64,000 nt of DNA. Origin: Rutidosis leptorrhynchoides. Taxonomy: Eukaryota > Streptophyta > Magnoliopsida > Asterales > Asteraceae. Under the pieces are notes generated by a model. That model did no database searches. It saw only the letters and a list, made by a program, of their open reading frames with translations, and was not told the DNA's origin. Each line of letters begins with the position of its first letter. The stretch's first letter is position 1. Positions 22,537 through 35,184 of this stretch are shown here, piece by piece. The DNA lies in the NCBI RefSeq assembly GCF_046630445.1, contig NC_092338.1, positions 203,639,501-203,703,500 of the forward strand. The letters are read 5' to 3'. Made by a program: the position numbers and the translations under genes.

Positions 22537-23554
22537 TGAAGGTATTTCGTATGCCCGAGAGACATATTAAATTAATGTGGCTAATATGTTTTGATCCAAG
22601 TCGGGTCATACCTAATAACAAGCTTACCGACACCTTAATCGCATTTTGATCTTAACGATTGGATCGTTGATTAAATTACGCAACACTTGAAATTTAAGAA
22701 AAGTGGTTTTCTTAAATAATATAACTTGATGTGTATATAAATTATGGAATAATTTATATAATAAGAATTTAATTATTTATAGGTTAAATAATTAATAAAG
22801 TTATGTTACATTTTATAAAATTGGTTTTATAAAATAAAGTAAACATAACTTATAATATGGAATTCATAAAAATAAGTTTTATAAATAAGTATACATAATT
22901 TTATAAAATGCAAGTTTATAAAGTGTGTTTTATAAAATCTAATTTTATAAATACAACTTTATAAATTGTGCAAGTATAAAAATATGTCTAGTTTATAAAA
23001 TCATTTAATAATAATGTGGGTGGCTTTGGAAGTGAAGCAAGCATGCTTTGACTAGTCATTTGAGTGGTGGATTGCATATTCAAGGTGTATATGTACCAAG
23101 GCTTTTGCAAGACCAGCACACACATTGAAACACATCAATTAGACTTCAAAAAAACTGCACAATTCAGTCCAAAATACAGCCTGCTGGCCGTGGGGTTTTG
23201 GTGCACATAAGGAGTTCATTATTTAGTTTTTGGAAGCTAAATTCAAGTGAAAACAAATCATAACTAAAGCACAAGGTGTTGGTGATAAGTTTGGGGTATA
23301 TCTACTTGAGGTTTCATCCATTTGAGGCTCCATTCATCATCATCATCTTCATAACTCTCTACCTTGCTTGGAGAAGGTATAACTTCTTAGTCTTGCTTGT
23401 AGTTTGTAAGTATGTTTCACAACTTGATCCTAATTGGGATTTAACTTCAATTGGTTAAAGTATAACAAGTTCTAAAATGGTATTACTTCATGCTTCCGCT
23501 TAATTTGATCTTTAAATGTTTCAAGTATGTTTATGAACTTGTTAAATCCCAACA
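22537..23554 (+). mobile_element. 3' LTR of the copia element
   Basis: 1018 bp, same length as the 5' LTR with about 16 substitutions. Ends CCCAACA directly before the second AAAAC target duplication. Confidence 0.95.
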
Positions 23555-23559
23555 AAAAC

Positions 23560-24478
23560 CTGGTTCGAGGGGTTAGAACCCAACTCTATCACCTCATGGA
23601 AGGAAATGGCAACAACTTTCTTAATCAAGTACTTTCCCCCATCAAAACAAATCAGACTTAGGAATGACATCGTAAACTTTCAACAAGCTTTCGATGAATC
23701 ACTCTACACTGCATGAGAGAGATTTAAACATTTTCTTCGAAGATGCCCGAACCACCGTCTTGAGAGCTCTGATCAGATTTTGACCTTCTACGAAGGTCTG
23801 AATCAGAACAATAAGTCTACTCTTGATGCTGTTTCTCAAGGTAACTTCATGAAATTCACTACTGACGAGGCCTGGAGATTGATCGAGAAGATGACTATGC
23901 ACCATCACGATTGGAACACGAAAGAGCACATTTCATCAGCAACACCGCTTTCTGCCTCCGATCCTATCAAAAATAAAACCATCAAATTTCTATCGGACCA
24001 AATAGAAAACCTCACCAAAGAAGTCGGAGAGCTAAAGAAACTCCCACAACATGTGTCTCAAGTGCAATTATGCCAGAATTGTACTGACCCACATCCATCC
24101 AAGGTATATGAGGCTGAATGTGAGGACTCTGTTGTATACTCTGATAAGATCCTTGCTCATCCGTACAACTAACCTACCAAACCCACTACCCCACCAGAGA
24201 CAAGTCCAGACGATGTCCTACTGCATATCATCTCCATGATCACAGCAAGACAAGACGCATCTGACTTAGTCATGACTAATCACTTGAGTAGTCTTGAAAA
24301 TCAAATAAGCCAGCTAAATCAACGTCCCGATTCTCTAGGTTGTCCTGAAAATGACTCAAAGGTGGCACATAGCCAACCTTCAGTTTCTTCTAAGGAGAAG
24401 AAACTAACTAATGCCCGTTCGGTAGTAGTCATTGAGTCATCACCTAAACCCGATGGGAAAACACCCATTCCATTCTAG
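23560..24478 (+). pseudogene. gag: Element A gag, C-terminal part
   Basis: Resumes the gag frame in phase after the copia element, with the characteristic gag segment EGLEPNSITSW ... FLIKYFPPSKQIRLRNDI and RRCPNH ... FYEGL. TGA at 23714-23716 stands where a Trp codon is usual. TAA at 24170-24172 and TAG at 24476-24478 are further in-frame nonsense codons. A CQNC fragment at about 24072 may be the remains of a zinc knuckle. All stops are in the same frame, so decay has been by substitution, apart from the insertions. Confidence 0.82.
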
Positions 24479-25056
24479 AGCCATCTCAAGCAAAGACATA
24501 ACCAGATGAAATCTTTCAAGCTTGACAGTAAATTTTTGGACACTGTGTCTAAAAATACTCATAGTCAGAAGTATTTTAGGAAACTGCTATCAACCAAGGA
24601 TAATGTACCCGAAGTACCCAATGTCTCGTTGAACGCAGATTGTTCAGCCATTCTCTTAAATACTCTTCCAGAAAAACTAGGGGATACCGGAAGATTTACC
24701 CTTCCTTGTTCTATCTACCAATCTGGTACTATCTATTCTCTCGCTGACCTTGGTGCAAGCATCAATCTCATGCCCTACTCACTGTTCCAGAGACTCGAAA
24801 TTGGAAACCTTAACCCTACCAAAATGAGCATCCAGCTAGTTGACCAATCCACTAGATATCTGAAGGGAATAGCTGAGAACGTCATGGATAAGGTCGACAA
24901 ATTCCTCTTTCCGACTGACTTTGTGGTTATGGACTATAAAGAAGACATGAAAACCCCTATCATCTTAGGATGGCCTTTCATTAATACAGCCAAAGTGATC
25001 ATTGACGTTTATTCACGGACTATCACCTTGAGAGCCCGTGGAGAAGAAGTCACTTT
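24479..25056 (+). pseudogene. pol: Element A protease region (cut by element B)
   Basis: Same frame as gag after the 24476 stop, with the first ATG at 24506. It contains LADLGASINLMPYSLFQRL (about 24740-24795). DLGAS is the normal form of the aspartic protease loop in Athila/Tat elements. A second conserved block, TPIILGWPFINTAKVIIDV, follows. The frame is interrupted at 25056 by element B at its ACTTT target. After B it continues open for 23 bases (57577-57599) before element C interrupts it. The rest of pol lies beyond C, outside the window. Confidence 0.83.
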
Positions 25057-25710
25057 TGAAGCGACCCGTCCTAATCCATAAGGACGAATACTATAACATA
25101 TGGTTACATTGCGAGGTATTTGACCTCTATATGATACATTTTACAAACATTGCATTCGTTTTTAAAAGAGAAACTTTCATTTCATCGAAAGTTGACGGCA
25201 TGCATACCATTTCATGATATATCCAACTATAATTGACATAATAATAATCTTGATGAATTCAATGACTCGAATGCAATGTCTTTTGAAATATGCCATGAAT
25301 GACTCCAAGAACTATCTTTAAAATGAGCTAATGAACAGCGGAAGATTTCTTTAATACCTGAGAATAAACATGCTTTCAAGTGTCAACCAGAAGGTTGGTG
25401 AGTTCATTAGTTTATCATAATCGATCATTTCCATAATTTTAATAGACCACAAGATTTTCATTTCCATTTCTCATAAATATACGTCCCATACATAGAGATA
25501 AAAATCATTCATATGGATTGAACACCTGGTAATCGACCTTACCAAGATACATATAGAATATCCCCATCATTCCGGGACAACTTCGGACATGATAAATTCG
25601 CCATCATTCCGGGACAACTTCAGACATGATAAATTCGCCATCATTCCGGGCTAACTTCGGACATGATAAATTTGCCAGGGACAACTTCGGACATGATAAA
25701 TTCGAAGTAC
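25057..25710 (-). mobile_element. Left LTR of B, outer part
   Basis: Matches 53264-53923 of the right LTR. From 25564 it holds three 37-bp tandem copies and a fourth shortened by 7 bp. It is interrupted at AGTAC (25706-25710) by element D and continues at 42501. Confidence 0.93.
25564..25704 (-). repeat. 37-bp tandem repeat in the left B LTR
   Basis: Three full units (25564-25600, 25601-25637, 25638-25674) and a 30-bp unit, each ending GACATGATAAATT(C/T)G. The right LTR has four full units. Confidence 0.93.
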
Positions 25711-26061
25711 TGATAGTGCTCCAAATGAACATATATTTAGTCGCAATATCATCCCAATATATAAAGCTTTTAGTTGCCATTGTTCTATTTTTATGTAATA
25801 TTCGTTTAAATAAATAAGTGCAAAGACAAAAGAAGAAAATGACAATTTGAAGACGCAAATGATCAAAAAGCTCAAATGTACAAGTTACAATCCAAGTGGT
25901 TCCATTTATTGATGAGAAACATCTAAAATTGACAAGAGTACAAGCCACGGAATGCAAAGTACAAGATATCTACGCGTACGAAAGGACGTTTGAAAATCCA
26001 GAACCGAGACATAAACCGGGCATCAACGCGCAAGTCAACGGAATGAAAATTACAAGTAGCC

Positions 26062-26163
<102 letters not shown>

Positions 26164-26225
26164 TATATATTAAATTAATCACAGCAGCCCACGTTTTAAA
26201 CACAATCTGAGCTGGACAGCCTGTC

Positions 26226-26321
26226 CATGCGAGTGCATGGGAAATATGCATAAAACCCATGCGAGTGCATGAGTCCATGCGAGTGCATGGGAAATATGCT
26301 GAAACCTCATGCGAGTGCATG
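26226..26321 (+). promoter_or_regulatory. Two pairs of CATGC-N4-GCATG palindromes in the D 5' LTR
   Basis: CATGCGAGTGCATG starts at 26226, 26258, 26276 and 26308. Within each pair the starts are 32 bp apart. The last copy ends 24 bp before the TATA box. The word TGCATG inside each motif is the RY core (CATGCA) known to be bound by plant B3-domain factors; a role here is inference. Confidence 0.75.
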
Positions 26322-26345
26322 AGCTACAGGATCAGAAAATTTTCC

Positions 26346-26353
26346 TATAAATT
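26346..26353 (+). promoter_or_regulatory. TATA box of the D 5' LTR
   Basis: TATAAATT in the context TTTTCCTATAAATTCC. It is conserved in the 3' LTR (41190-41197) and in the LTR of C (59004-59011, minus strand). Confidence 0.65.
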
Positions 26354-26417
26354 CCAGGCTTCTGCTCGATCAAAAATAACACCAACACAAATATCATTCA
26401 CTCTCCTATGTATAAAT

Positions 26418-26438
26418 AATATATATATATATATATAT

Positions 26439-26511
<73 letters not shown>
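26418..26511. repeat. Second (TA)n array in the D 5' LTR
   Basis: About 94 bp of TA with one AA interruption. The 3' LTR counterpart (41263-41286) is about 25 bp and imperfect. Confidence 0.95.
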
Positions 26512-26518
<7 letters not shown>

Positions 26519-27729
26519 TTTAGTTTTATATTAGTTAGTTTGGGTAATGTAAAGGTTATTTTATGGGATTTAAAGTCGGAACTCTGTCCCTGTAACACTA
26601 CGCGATTAATAATCACTGTAAGCTAAATTCTCCCTTTTTAATTATGTATCGTACTTAAGTTATTATTATGCTTATTTGAGCCGAAGTAATCATGATGTTG
26701 GGCTAAATATTAAGACGGGGTTATTGGGCTTTGGACCATAATTGGGGTTTGGACAAAAGACCGACACTTGTGGAAATTGGACTATGGGCTATTAATGGGC
26801 TTTATATTTGATTAACTAAATGATATCTTTTTAATTTAATATAGAGATTTATAATTTGACGTATCTATATATAACCACATACGCTTGACTTGGTACGGTG
26901 AGCGGGATATTTATAAATACTAATAATTATTCATTTGACCGGACAAGGGGATAGATTAATAGTCAATGGACTCGTTAAAACAGGGGTGGATTATATTCAA
27001 GGAAAATTGGTGTAATTGTTAATAAAGTATTAAAACCTTGGATTACACGCAGTCAATAACCTGGTGTAATCATTAACAATGTATTAAAACCTTATTACGG
27101 TTTAAGTCCCCAATTAGTTGGAATATTTGACTTCGGGTATAAGGTTAATTTGGCGAAGACCCTCGCACTTTATAATTATGACAGATGGACTATTATGGAC
27201 AAAACCAGATGGACTTATCAAATAATTCAGGACAAAGAACAATTAACCCAGGGTAATAAATTAAAATCAAAACGTCAAACATCATGAGTACGAAAGTTTA
27301 AATAAGCATAATATATTTTATTTCATATTTCCTCGTACTTTTATTTATTCTTATTTTAATTATTGTTATTTATTTTATCGTTAGTTAAATATCGTCATTT
27401 ACTTGCGTGTCACTTAAAATTTAAAATCGACAAACAAGTCATTAAACGGTAAAACCCCCCTTTCTAATAATAATAATTGTGATATATATATTTTGTACAA
27501 ATATAGTTGTTTAAAATATAGTGTAAAATAAGCCGTCTCCCTGTGGAACGAACCGGACTTACTAAAAACTATAATACTCTACGATTAGGTACACTACCTA
27601 TAGTGTTCTAGCAAGGTTTAGGTATATCCCATTTGTAAATAAATTAAATAAAACTTGTGTAATATTTCTTCGTATTTTATAGTAAAATATAATATTATTT
27701 CGTACACCTCCGCTCGCACATCAAGTTTT

Positions 27730-27747
27730 TGGTGCCGCTGCCGGGGA
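27730..27747 (+). other. Primer binding site of D (tRNA-Asp type)
   Basis: TGGTGCCGCTGCCGGGGA, six bases after the LTR, close to the complement of the tRNA-Asp 3' end. This is typical of Athila-type elements. Confidence 0.85.
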
Positions 27748-29022
27748 AAATCAACAACGCTGAAGCGAAACGCTATATATAAAAAAAATATATATATTAG
27801 TTTTTAAGATATTTTTGTAAAAATATAATATTTATCATTTTTTAAAAATATTTTGTTAAAAATACAAAAATATAAAAAGAAAAACAATATATATATATAT
27901 TTTTAAGAGTTTGTTTAAAATATATAAATTTATAAAGAATTTCTATTTTTTTATTTTAGTTTTTAAAGTATAAGTTTTTATTTATTTTATATAAATATTT
28001 AAAAAAAATATGAAAATAAGCAGTATTCGGGCTACACTGTAGCAGCCCAAGACCTGGCCTGGTACCCGAAGTCATGCGATCGCATGGCCCAGCCACATAA
28101 AACTCATGCGATCGCATGAGGCTGTCTGACAAGTCTGATCCCAGCAATTATTACGCAGTAGGGTTTTATTATTAATTATTATTATTAATTAACCCTAATT
28201 AGGTTTTAATTAATTAATTAGTTTTTAAGTTTAGTTTTAATTTAGTAATATTAAGTTTTAATATTATTATTAATTATATAAATTAATACTTTTATAAAAT
28301 AATAATATAAAAATAATATTTTTATAAAAATTGTATTTTTATAACTTTAAGTTTTATTTTTTATTTCGTATCTTTTTAAACGTTTAATTCGTAATTTGTA
28401 TATTTTTTGTTCGTAATTAGTTTTTAAATTTAGTTTTTGCCGTAGTTATTTTTATTTCTAAATTTTTAGGCTTTTCCGTAAAATCCCTTAAGTGCTTTTT
28501 CTTTAGACTAAGACTTAGACGCTTTAGAATTTTGCGATGCCGTTTTAAGATTTTAGTACTTTTTAAGATATTACCGTTTTGGATATAGAATTCCTTTTAA
28601 GCTTTAATACCTTTAGACGTAAGTTTTAAAATTTAGTTTTTAGACTATTAAGTTTCGACGCTGTATTTTATTATTTTTTGACATTTATTTTTCAACCTTT
28701 TATTTTTTGACATTTTTCGACGCGCTCTTTTTCTTTCTTATTTCTCGACGCTCTAGTTTTTAGGACATAGAATTTTCTATTTCTTCTCTAAAATTTCAAA
28801 ACGAAAAAATTATTTTAAACGGTTAAATTGATAGACATCCAAAATTTTCTGGTTCGTAGTAATTGTTGGATTTGTTAGTGGCGAGTTATGCTTCCGAATT
28901 AAAGGGTCCTGGCTACCTGCTGCATCTATTGGCTATTCGAAACGTGGGCAAAATCAGAAAAGTCTATTAATTTGATAACTTATATAATTTTTATCTTTTA
29001 TAACTAATAGGATATTCAGTTA
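27748..29022 (+). other. Noncoding leader of D
   Basis: About 1.3 kb, very AT-rich with T-rich runs, between primer site and gag. I see no gene. It contains a pair of perfect 14-bp palindromes (28073-28118). It may carry packaging or dimerisation signals; nothing in the sequence proves it. Confidence 0.7.
28073..28118 (+). repeat. Pair of perfect palindromes in the D leader
   Basis: CATGCGATCGCATG at 28073 and again at 28105, starts 32 bp apart. The second extends to an 18-bp perfect palindrome (CTCATGCGATCGCATGAG). Confidence 0.9.
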
Positions 29023-30321
29023 ATGCACCGAGCAAAATGTTCACCACCTTTCATACGTTCACCACCTGTAACTCGATCAAGACATTTAACCAATATTGTC
29101 GCTGTTGATTTTTCTTTAGAATCGTCATCTAGTCGACCAAGTACTCCAATTCACATTTTCGATAATCCATTTTTTGAACCCGACCTCACAATTGAGAATC
29201 CAGAGGATATTCAGGGACAATTCAGAGATCCTGAACCACTAATCATTCCTCCTGAACCACAAATCACTCATCCAGAGATTGTCGAAGAAGAAACCATTAG
29301 ATCAGAATTCTCTAGTGATTCAGATTCAACAAACTCAATCATGAAAAATCTGGAACCTCTAAGTATGGAAGACCGAATGAGAGCTAAACGCACTGGCCAA
29401 GGTCATGCAATTACTCAACCAGACATTAATGCGCCAGATTATGAAATTAAAGGACAACTCCTACACATGGTAACTAATCAATGCCAATTTAGTGGTGCGC
29501 CGAAGGAAGATCCAAACGAACATCTTCGTACCTTTAATAGGATCTGCACTCTATTTAAAATCCGAGAAGTGGAGGATGAACAGATATATCTCATGTTATT
29601 TCCCTGGACTTTAAAGGGAGAAGCCAAAGATTGGTTAGAATCGTTACCTGAAGGGGCGATTGATACATGGGATGTCTTAGTTGAAAATTTTCTTAAACAA
29701 TTCTTTCCGGCATCTAAAGCCGTGAGACTTCAAGGAGAAATTGTTACGTTTACACAAAAGCCAAATGAAACTTTATATGAAGCGTGGACAAGATTTGGAA
29801 AGTTGTTGATAGGATGTCCGCAACATGGTTTAGACACTTATCAAATAGTACAAATATTCTACCAAGGATGCGACATCACAACAAGAAAAGACATCGACAT
29901 AGCAGCTGGTGGTTCCATTATGAAGAAAACCGCAACTGAAGCTTACAAAATTATTGATAACACTGCTTCCCACTCACATGAGTGGCATCAAGAAAAAGAT
30001 ATCGTTAGATCATCTAAAGCGGCTAGAGCCGATTCTAGCCATGACTTTGATTCCATTTCTGCAAAGATAGATGCTGTCGAAAGACGAATGGAAAAGATGA
30101 CTAAGGATATTCACTCAATACGAATTAGTTGTGAGCAGTGTGGAGGACCACATTTAACAAAAGATTATCTCAGTATTGAACAAACAATGGAACAAAGAGA
30201 TAATGTTTCATACATGAACCAATGGCCTGGAAATAATTATCAGAATAATTATCAAACGCCAAGACCAAACTACAATCAAAATCAGAATTATAAACGAAAT
30301 GTTCCATACAACAACCAATAA
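29023..30321 (+). pseudogene. gag: D gag
   Basis: 432 codons from ATG 29023. A Pro/Glu-rich N-terminus is followed at about residue 160 by the retrotransposon gag domain: PKEDPNEHLRTFNRIC, LMLFPWTLKGEAKDWLE, FLKQFFPASKAVRLQGEI and FGKLLIGCPQHG. Near residue 375 a zinc-knuckle remnant reads CEQCGGPHLTKDY; its last position, usually Cys, is Tyr, so metal binding is doubtful. An Asn/Gln-rich tail follows. TAA at 30319-30321 is an in-frame nonsense codon; the frame continues beyond it toward the protease. Confidence 0.88.
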
Positions 30322-31646
30322 GGTCCTAGCAATCAACAAGTATCCAATAATACTTACAATCAGCAAAGACCTATTTTTCCAAATAAACAACCACAAACCG
30401 ATGATAAAAAGCCAAATTTAGAAGACATGATGTCAAAGCTAGTTGAATCTCAAACTCAATTTTTCACATCTCAGAAACAAATCAATGAACAAAATGCTCA
30501 AGCATTTAGAAATCAACAAGTTTCTATTCAAAATCTGGAACAAGAAGTGAGCAACCTAGCAATGTTGATAGGTGAAAGAAAACCGGGAAGTCTACCTAGC
30601 GATACAAATACTAACCCCCGGAATGAAACAGCTAAAGCTATTACCACAAAAAGTGGTATCACACTTAAACCACCTGAAATACCTGTAATTTTTGATGACT
30701 CTATTCCTACTCCACAACCTGAGCAAGATAAGGAAAAAGAACCGGTAGTTGAAAAGGTTAATGAAGATAACACAGTTAAGGCTAAACCTTATGTTAAACT
30801 ATACCAACCACCACTTCCTTACCCGAGTAAAATGAGAAAAGAAAGACTTGAAGCCGAGCAATCCAAATTCTTGAATATGTTTAAACAAATAAATGTTAAT
30901 CTTCCTTTCATTGATGTGATATCAGGAATGCCAAGATATGCTAAATTTCTGAAAGATCTAATCACAAATAGAAAGAAAATAGAAGAACTCTCGGCTGTTA
31001 CTATGAATGTTAATTGTTCCGCAAAACTGTTGAATAAGATACCAGAAAAACTCTCAGATCCAGGAAGTTTCACAATTTCATATTTTCTGGATAGTCTTAG
31101 TTCAATAGAAGCATTGGCAGACTTAGGTGCTAGTATAAATTTAATGCCGTATTCACTATATACTAACTAGACCTTGGAGAATTGAAACCAACACGAATAA
31201 GCATACAACTAGCAGATCGATCAGTAAAATATCCTAGAGGGATAATGGAGAACATGCTAGTTAAAGTTGGTACTTAAGTATTTCCAGTAGATTTTGTTAT
31301 TCTGGACATGGAAGAAGATTCTCGAGTTCCTTTTATATTAGGAAGACCATTCTTAAACACGGCTAAAGTAATAATATACGTGTTCCGTAAGAAACTGACC
31401 CTAAGTAAAGAGGATGAGAGTGTTACCTTTTCTGTTGATAGAGCCATGCAACAACCGCAATCTACAGATGATACATGTTATTATATTCAAACTATAGATT
31501 CACATGCAGAATTGTTAGAAGAATTTCCAGAATTACAAGGAACAGGAGAATGTTCTTTAAGAGAAGGAACTGAACCAATTGATGAAGCTGAAATGTTAGC
31601 TACACTTATGGCTAATGAATATGAACCAACAACAGAAGAACTTTAA
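30322..31646 (+). pseudogene. pol: D gag-pol linker and protease
   Basis: The same frame continues after the gag stop: a Gln-rich coiled segment (EDMMSKLVESQTQF, about 30424), a Pro-rich linker, and then the protease with LADLGASINLMPYSLY (about 31108-31160). A single-base loss at about 31160 creates TAG at 31168-31170. The rest of the protease (FILGRPFLNTAKVI) continues one frame back, with a nonsense TAA at 31275-31277 and another at 31644-31646. Confidence 0.85.
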
Positions 31647-32756
31647 ATGTTAAAAAAGAAAGACAGATATCGATACAAATCATCGATAGAAGAACCATCG
31701 ACATTAGAGTTAAAGCCACTTCCAAACCATTTGGAATACGCTTATTTACATGGTGAATCTGAATTACCTGTAATAATATTGTCTTCTCTTACAGAAAATG
31801 AAAAATCTCAACTCATTCTTGTGCTAAAAGCTCATAAACCAGCTATTGCATGGAAGATTCATGATATTAAAGGAATAAGTCCTTCGTATTGCACACATAA
31901 AATCCTTATGGAAGAAGGTCATAAAACATATGTGCAATGCCAACAAAGACTAAATCCTAATATGTAAGATGTTGTTAAGAAAGAAATTATTAAACTGCTA
32001 GATGCAGGTTTAATTTATCCAATCTCTGATAGTCCATGGGTAAGCCCAGTTCAATGCGTACCTAAGAAGGGTGGCATGACTGTCATCACAAATAAAAAAA
32101 ATGAGCTTATTCCTACTAGGACTGTAACAGAATGGTGTGTTTGTATTGATTATAAAAAATTAAATGACGCCACCAGAAAATATCACTTTCCCTTACCTTT
32201 CATTGATCAAATGTTGGAAAGATTAGCTGGAAATAGTTACTATTGTTTTCTTGACGGTTTCTCCGGATACTTTCAAATTCCAATCGCACCCGAGGACCAA
32301 GAGAAAACCACATTCATGTGCCCTTATGATACTTTTGCTTACAAACGCATGCCATTTGGACTTTGCAACGCCCCTGCAACCTTTCAAAGGTGCATGATGG
32401 CGATTTTTCACGACATGATAGAAGAATGCATGGAAGTTTTCATGGATGACTTCTCAGTCTTCGGTGATACATTTGAAACATGTCTAGTTAATCTTGAAAG
32501 AATTCTTTTTAGATGCGAACAATCAAATCTATTTCTTAATTGGGAGAAATGCCATTTCATGGTTAAAGAAGGCATCGTTCTTGGTCATAAAATTTCAAAG
32601 GAAGGAATTGAAGTGGATAGAGCTAAAGTAGATGTAATTGCTAAACTTCCACATCCCACCAATGTTAGAGGAGTTAGGAGTTTTCTAGGGCATGCCGGTT
32701 TTTACCGACATTTCATAAAAGATTTTTCTAAATTTGTCACTCATATGAAAAACTCC
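31647..32756 (+). pseudogene. pol: D reverse transcriptase
   Basis: Continues in the second frame, with TAA at 31965-31967. RT blocks are clear: PVQCVPKKGG, CIDYKKLNDATRK, FLDGFSGYFQIP, KRMPFGLCNAPATFQR and the FMDD catalytic site (32439-32450), the usual Athila form of YxDD. The thumb-connection motif SFLGHAGFYRHFIKDFSK follows. A single-base loss near 32745 shifts the frame and produces TAG at 32757-32759. Confidence 0.9.
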
Positions 32757-33391
32757 TAGAAAAGGATGCTCCATTCATTTTTTTGGATGAATGCATAAAA
32801 TCTTTTAACATTCTTAAAGAAAAACTCACTAATGCGCCAATCATGATAACTCCAAATTGGAATTTACCATTTGAACTTATGTGAGATGCAAGTGATTTTG
32901 CAATGGGAGCCGTTTTAGGACAGAGGATTGAAAAACGATTTCAACCTGTTTATTACTCTAGTAAGATGTTACAAGGAGCACAAACAAATTACATAACTAC
33001 TGAAAAAGAACTCCTTGCTATTGTCTTTGCTTTTGACAAATTTCGTTCATATCTCTTTCTAGCTAAAACGGTGGTCTATACCGACCATTCTGCTCTTAGA
33101 TATCTATTTTCAAAACAAGATGCCAAACCACGATTAATTCATTGGATCTTACTCCTACAAGAGTTCGATATTGAAATCCGAGACAAAAAGGGAGAAGAAA
33201 ATCTCTCCACTGTTCATCTTTCTCGTCTTGAAAATCCCGAATTAGAAGTTCTAAATGAATCGGCCATACAAGATAACTTTCCTGATGAATATCTATTGAA
33301 GATAGATTATAATGAAATTCCATGGTTTGCAGACTATGCAAACTACTTAGTATATGGATTCCTTGAAAAAGGGTTGTCGTACCAAAAATGA
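32757..33391 (+). pseudogene. pol: D RNase H
   Basis: Third frame. TGA at 32882-32884 stands just before the first catalytic Asp ([11 protein letters not shown]). TEKELLAI supplies the Glu and YTDHSAL the next Asp. The last conserved Asp, normally in an ADHLSR-type motif, reads Val (TVHLSR). It ends at TGA 33389-33391, another nonsense change. Confidence 0.85.
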
Positions 33392-34588
33392 AAGAAATTC
33401 TTTTGTGATATAAAACACTATTTCTGGGAAGATCCACATTTGTTTAAAAGTATGGAATAATACGCCGATGTGTATTCGGGGATGAAGCCAGTCAAATCTT
33501 AAACCATTGTCACACAGGACCAAGAGGAGGGCGTTATGGGCCTCAACTCACAGTAAGAAAAGTTTACGACGCTGGATTCTATTGGCCTACAATTTTCAAA
33601 GACGCACACCTTCTTTGTAAATCCTGTGATGCTTGTCAAAGGGCCAGAAAAATAAGTCAATGTGATGAAATGCCACAAAATGTGAGTATGTGAAGTATTT
33701 GACGTTTGGGGTATTGACTTTATGGGTCCATTCCCAAAATCTCATAAGAATCTCTACATTCTCGTTGCCATTGATTATGTATCTAAATGGGCGGAAGCAC
33801 AAGCTCTCCCAACTAACGATGCACGAGTTGTAGTCAACTTCTTAAAACGTCTTTTTGCAAGATTCAGAACACCGAGAGCTTTAATAAGTGATCGGGGTAC
33901 TCATTTTTGTAACAATCAGCTTGAGAAACTTCTCAAAAGATATGGAGTAACTCATAAAATCTCAACCGCTTATCATCCACAAACAAGTGGACAAGTTGAA
34001 AATACCAACCGAGCTTTAAAACGTATTCTAGAGAAAACCGTAGGATCAAATCTGAAGGAATGGTCCATGAAATTGGAGGATGCACTCTGGGCTTTTAGAA
34101 CAGCCTACAAAACTCTAATTGGAACCACACCTTTTAAACTCGTTTACGGAAAAGCATGTCACCTTCCAGTAGAAATTGAGCATAAAGCATTTTGGGCTTT
34201 GAAAACATGTAATCTGGATTTACATGAAGCCGGACGTCTACGGTTAAGTCAACTAAACGAATTAGAAGAATTAAGACATGAAGCATATGAAAATTCGTTA
34301 ATCTATAAAGAAAGAACAAAGAAATGGCATGATAAAAGAATCAGAAGTTCAAAAGAATTTAAAGAATGAGACAGAGTTCTTCTTTTCAATTCATGATTCA
34401 ATTAGAAGAAATCAAGATGGTCTGGATCATTCATAGTCAAAAGAGTTTTCCCATACGGAACAGTAGAGTTAATAAATTCAAATGGGATTGAATTTAAGGT
34501 CAATGGTCACAGAGTTAAACGTTACATACATGGTACGATGGAAGTTGACAATGAAGTTAATCACAATTTCGACACCACAGCTAACTAA
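33392..34588 (+). pseudogene. pol: D integrase
   Basis: The N-terminal zinc region is readable: [13 protein letters not shown] at about 33510, and CKSCDACQ at about 33618. It is split by a frameshift near 33440 and a small deletion near 33685. The catalytic core is open from about 33700 to 34366 with all three acidic residues: [18 protein letters not shown] and QVENTNRA, spaced D-35 residues-E. After TGA at 34367-34369 and further stops (34394, 34403), the GPY/F-like module is still recognisable ([16 protein letters not shown]). The natural end is TAA 34586-34588. Confidence 0.88.
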
Positions 34589-34759
34589 GTGTGGGAGGAT
34601 TCGAGTCTTTTAAGTATAATATATATTTCTGTTAGAGTTAAAAATTCTGTTTTCGTGTAGTTTTCGAGAATGGAATCCGAATGGTCTTTCCCTAGCAGAC
34701 CCTAAAGAACTAGTCTTCTCCCTCCATTCTGAATTTTTATTTCTTTTAGGTTTTACGAG

Positions 34760-35176
34760 ATGAAGAATTCCTTTGATCTGAACCATGGTCTACTACTACA
34801 AGCTATGATTACTAAACGTAATAATAACATCTTCCCGAGTGAACTGGTATCATTCATAAGAGGAAAAATGGACGAAGTAAGGAAAGAACTCAGGAACGAT
34901 CACCATAAGATACATTTTGGTAAAGGAAAATCAAAATTCGCAACAAAAAGGAGAGCACGACACCTTGAAAGATGTCATAAATGCGGAAAATGGTCACACG
35001 AAGGTAAATGTTCGAACAATCAAACATATTCAAATACCGAATTTGTTACTCTATGCAGAGAAGGACCGTTCATATGTTTAGAAGAAAAGTTATTGAAGAA
35101 TCGAGGTTACGCTTATGTAGCTATGGAAAACCAAATCACACGACTCTCCTATGAGTCGGCTAAAGCAGGTCTCTGA
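34760..35176 (+). CDS. Small CCHC-like frame after integrase in D (function unknown)
   Basis: Intact 138-codon frame, ATG to TGA. The N-terminal half is helical-looking and basic (MITKRNNN ... SFIRGKMDEVRKELRND). A zinc-knuckle-like CHKCGKWSHEGKC follows at about residue 75 (C-x2-C-x4-H-x3-C, one residue shorter than the usual CCHC), then a tail ending SYESAKAGL. Element C has the same frame (62242-62658, minus). By hand count the two copies differ by about 13 silent and 13 replacement changes, which suggests some constraint. It follows pol by about 170 bp and is followed within 16 bp by a strong splice donor. RNA binding is a guess from the Cys/His motif; I do not recognise the family. Confidence 0.65.
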   Translation: MKNSFDLNHGLLLQAMITKRNNNIFPSELVSFIRGKMDEVRKELRNDHHKIHFGKGKSKFATKRRARHLERCHKCGKWSHEGKCSNNQTYSNTEFVTLCREGPFICLEEKLLKNRGYAYVAMENQITRLSYESAKAGL

Positions 35177-35184
35177 GAATTCTT

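Larger units (their letters stand above)
15251..23554 (+). mobile_element. Complete Ty1/copia element inserted in element A's gag
   Basis: Two 1018-bp LTRs (15251-16268 and 22537-23554) start TGAAGG and end CCCAACA. The flanking 5-bp duplications are identical (AAAAC, 15246-15250 and 23555-23559). Inside are a primer site, one gag-pol frame and a polypurine tract. By hand count the LTRs differ at about 16 sites with no indel, about 1.6 %, so the insertion is fairly recent. Confidence 0.96.
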
